DNA from: Verrucomicrobiales bacterium
GTDB taxonomy: Bacteria > Verrucomicrobiota > Verrucomicrobiia > Limisphaerales > UBA9464
Assembly: GCA_003445095.1 (NCBI GenBank)
Contig: DLVS01000155.1
Coordinates: 1 to 8,770 of the forward strand
Direction: 5' to 3'
Length of the DNA stretch: 8,770 nucleotides
Position numbers and translations under genes: made by a program. Positions 7,478-8,770 of the stretch are shown in pieces. A model generated the notes under the pieces. That model worked only from the letters and a program-made list of their open reading frames with translations, searched no databases and was not told where the DNA came from. Position 1 is the stretch's first letter; each line of letters opens with the position of its first letter.

Positions 7478-8446
7478 GTGAAAGCACTGCTCGTCTTATG
7501 CGCCACCTTGTTGGCCTTCGCTCTTCCGGGAGCGGAGCCCCAACTCCTGTCCGTCCAGCGCGTTGGAGAATCGGCGCCGCACAACGCCTTCACCGATCTC
7601 GTCCGCTGGCATAACCAGTGGTGGTGCGTTTTTCGCGAGGGGACCGCACATGTCTCTCCCGACGGCGCCATTCGCGTGCTGACCTCCGCCGATGGCACTA
7701 ACTGGAACTCCGCGGCTCGGGTGACGTCCGTTCGCGGCGATCTTCGCGATCCGCATGCGACGGTCACGCCCGACGGCCGGCTAATGCTTTACGGCGCGGT
7801 CGCCTTACCGCCACCGGGACCTGTAAAACACCAATCGCTCGCCTGGTTTTCGGACAACGGGACGAATTGGTCGGCCGAAACTCCGGTCGGTGATCCCAAT
7901 GTGTGGCTGTGGCGCGTGGCTTGGAATGGTCCGGAGGCGCTGGGCGTGGGCTACGACACCGAGGCCGAGAAATTCGTGCGTCTCTATTCCACCCGTGACG
8001 GGCGTCAATTTTCCACTCTCTTGCCGACTCTTTTTGCGGAGCCGAATCCGAATGAGACCGGGCTCGCGTTCCTGCCGGACGGCACGTGCCTATGTCTGCT
8101 GCGGCGGGATGGCGAACCAGGCACCGGCAAGCTGGGAAAAGCCAAGTCACCGTACCGAGAATGGCAGTGGCAGGACTTGGGGATGCGCATTGGCGGACCG
8201 CAACTGCTTCGACTGCCGGACGGCCACCTGGTAGCTGCCGTCCGGCTGTACGATGGCGGAGCTCGTACTTCTCTCTGCTGGCTCGATGCGGAAGCCGGCA
8301 GACTTACGGAGTTCCTCAAGCTCCCCAGCGGCGGCGATTGCAGCTATCCGGGGCTCGTCTGGCATGAAGGAGTTCTATGGGTGAGCTACTATTCTTCCCA
8401 CGAAGGCAAGACGATGGTTTACGTTGCACGGGTTCGGATGACCTGA
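7478..8446 (+). CDS. Secreted sialidase-superfamily (BNR/Asp-box) beta-propeller protein
   Basis: A 322-aa protein with a GTG start; translation from there gives a clear signal peptide (M-K-A-L-L-V-L-C-A-T core, likely cleaved near residue 19, P-G-A before E), so it is exported. Asp-box-type motifs S-x-D-G-x-x-W are at 70-76 (S-A-D-G-T-N-W) and 125-131 (S-D-N-G-T-N-W), with a weaker copy at 171-178. These mark turns of a propeller like that of sialidases. W-W-C-V-F-R-E-G (48-55) and R-D-P-H (90-93) resemble conserved active-site-face strands of this superfamily, and the C-terminal S-Y-P-G-L-V-W (289-295) with Y-Y-S-S-H-E-G (304-310) is also typical. Related proteins are often called exo-alpha-sialidase, but the full catalytic set cannot be confirmed here, so it may be another glycosidase or a sugar-binding protein. 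The divergent esterase suggests joint action on a decorated glycan. Confidence 0.82.
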   Translation: MKALLVLCATLLAFALPGAEPQLLSVQRVGESAPHNAFTDLVRWHNQWWCVFREGTAHVSPDGAIRVLTSADGTNWNSAARVTSVRGDLRDPHATVTPDGRLMLYGAVALPPPGPVKHQSLAWFSDNGTNWSAETPVGDPNVWLWRVAWNGPEALGVGYDTEAEKFVRLYSTRDGRQFSTLLPTLFAEPNPNETGLAFLPDGTCLCLLRRDGEPGTGKLGKAKSPYREWQWQDLGMRIGGPQLLRLPDGHLVAAVRLYDGGARTSLCWLDAEAGRLTEFLKLPSGGDCSYPGLVWHEGVLWVSYYSSHEGKTMVYVARVRMT

Positions 8447-8648
8447 CCTCCCAGGTTGCGCTCTAGCGAGTGCGATGCAGCGAAAGGCGAGAAGGGCTTG
8501 AATTGGCCTGACACGGCGCATTGCTTCGAGACGTCCCCAGCGAGCCTCGCCTGAGCGAAACGGAACCGGGACGTTGGGCTCCCTTCGGTGGCCGGAGAAT
8601 TTTCCCGTTCCTTCGTTCACCACCCCCGCTAACGTCGGTCCTTCGACG
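8447..8648. other. Intergenic region upstream of purM, no gene seen
   Basis: This 202-bp stretch lies between the sialidase-like stop and purM. I find no convincing coding frame; the minus-strand frames that cross it run into the antisense of flanking genes. Two weak hairpins are visible: 8441-8456 (ACCTG/CAGGT arms overlapping the stop codon) and 8458-8473 (GCGCTC/GAGTGC with one G-T pair). Neither is followed by a T-run. The stretch should hold the purM promoter, but no clear -35/-10 was found. Confidence 0.4.
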
Positions 8649-8770
8649 ATGAAGCAAAAAGCCTACGCCGCCGCTGGCGTTGATATCGACCTCGGCAACC
8701 AGGTCAAAAGCACGCTCCCCCAACTCTTGGCCTCGACCCACCGACGTGAAGTCCTCGGGAAGGTGGGCGG
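8649..8770 (+). CDS. purM: Phosphoribosylformylglycinamidine cyclo-ligase (AIR synthase), N-terminal fragment
   Basis: The first 40 codons of a gene that continues past the right edge. The reading begins M-K-Q-K-A-Y-A-A-A-G-V-D-I-D-L-G-N and goes on to T-H-R-R-E-V-L-G-K-V-G-G. This matches the conserved PurM start, where Y-x-x-A-G-V-D-I-x-x-G-N is followed about 20 residues later by T-R-R-x-E-V-x-G-G-x-G-G. The enzyme closes FGAM to AIR with ATP, the fifth step of de novo purine synthesis, in the cytoplasm. The Lys in G-K-V-G-G replaces the more usual Gly. The ATG at 8649 fits the normal N-terminal length for the family. No Shine-Dalgarno is visible. Only the N-terminal tip is present, so the rest of the domain cannot be checked. 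Confidence 0.88.
   Translation, partial: MKQKAYAAAGVDIDLGNQVKSTLPQLLASTHRREVLGKVG

Noticed and set aside
8375..8741. Minus-strand open frames of 82 and 92 codons at the right end
   Set aside because: They run antisense into the sialidase-like gene or purM and show no domain, so they are not supported as genes.
1..8770. CRISPR arrays, tRNA or rRNA genes, insertion sequences, attachment sites
   Set aside because: No regularly spaced direct repeats, cloverleaf-like sequence, transposase or integrase frame, or terminal inverted repeats were seen on either strand.

Overview
The window looks like chromosomal DNA of a GC-rich Verrucomicrobiota bacterium, probably of the Pedosphaera/Limisphaerales type. 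This is inferred from protein families and was not tested by search. The pointers are an ECF-like sigma factor of the 'TTRW' kind followed by a Ser/Thr kinase with an N-terminal Cys4 zinc ribbon and a C-terminal WD40 propeller, a large secreted protein with thrombospondin-3-like calcium loops and Ig-like domains, and almost no Shine-Dalgarno sequences before the starts.

Layout. Minus strand, 7366 down to 1: a secreted alpha/beta-hydrolase (6467-7366), an ECF-like sigma factor (5651-6361), a membrane-anchored Ser/Thr kinase with a WD40 propeller (3047-5449, possibly from 5512), and a very large secreted multidomain protein (2952 down to the left edge, 984 codons, 3' end outside the window). 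The last of these is easy to miss because no stop codon falls inside the window, but the frame is open from its ATG to base 1. Plus strand, 7478 to 8770: a secreted sialidase-like beta-propeller protein with a GTG start (7478-8446) and the first 40 codons of purM (8649 to the right edge).

How the genes may work together. The sigma factor and kinase form a one-way pair of a kind known in Verrucomicrobia and Planctomycetes: the kinase presumably senses through its extracytoplasmic propeller and signals to the sigma factor, with no anti-sigma gene visible. The secreted protein directly downstream is a candidate output. The hydrolase and the sialidase-like protein are divergently transcribed from a 111-bp gap and both carry signal peptides, which suggests a small polysaccharide-processing pair. 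purM is a housekeeping purine gene and marks a return to core genome. No tRNA, rRNA, CRISPR array, transposase or integrase was seen. The most unusual points are the drop in GC and change in codon use at the C-terminal end of the secreted protein, and a 17-bp palindrome between the sigma factor and the kinase.
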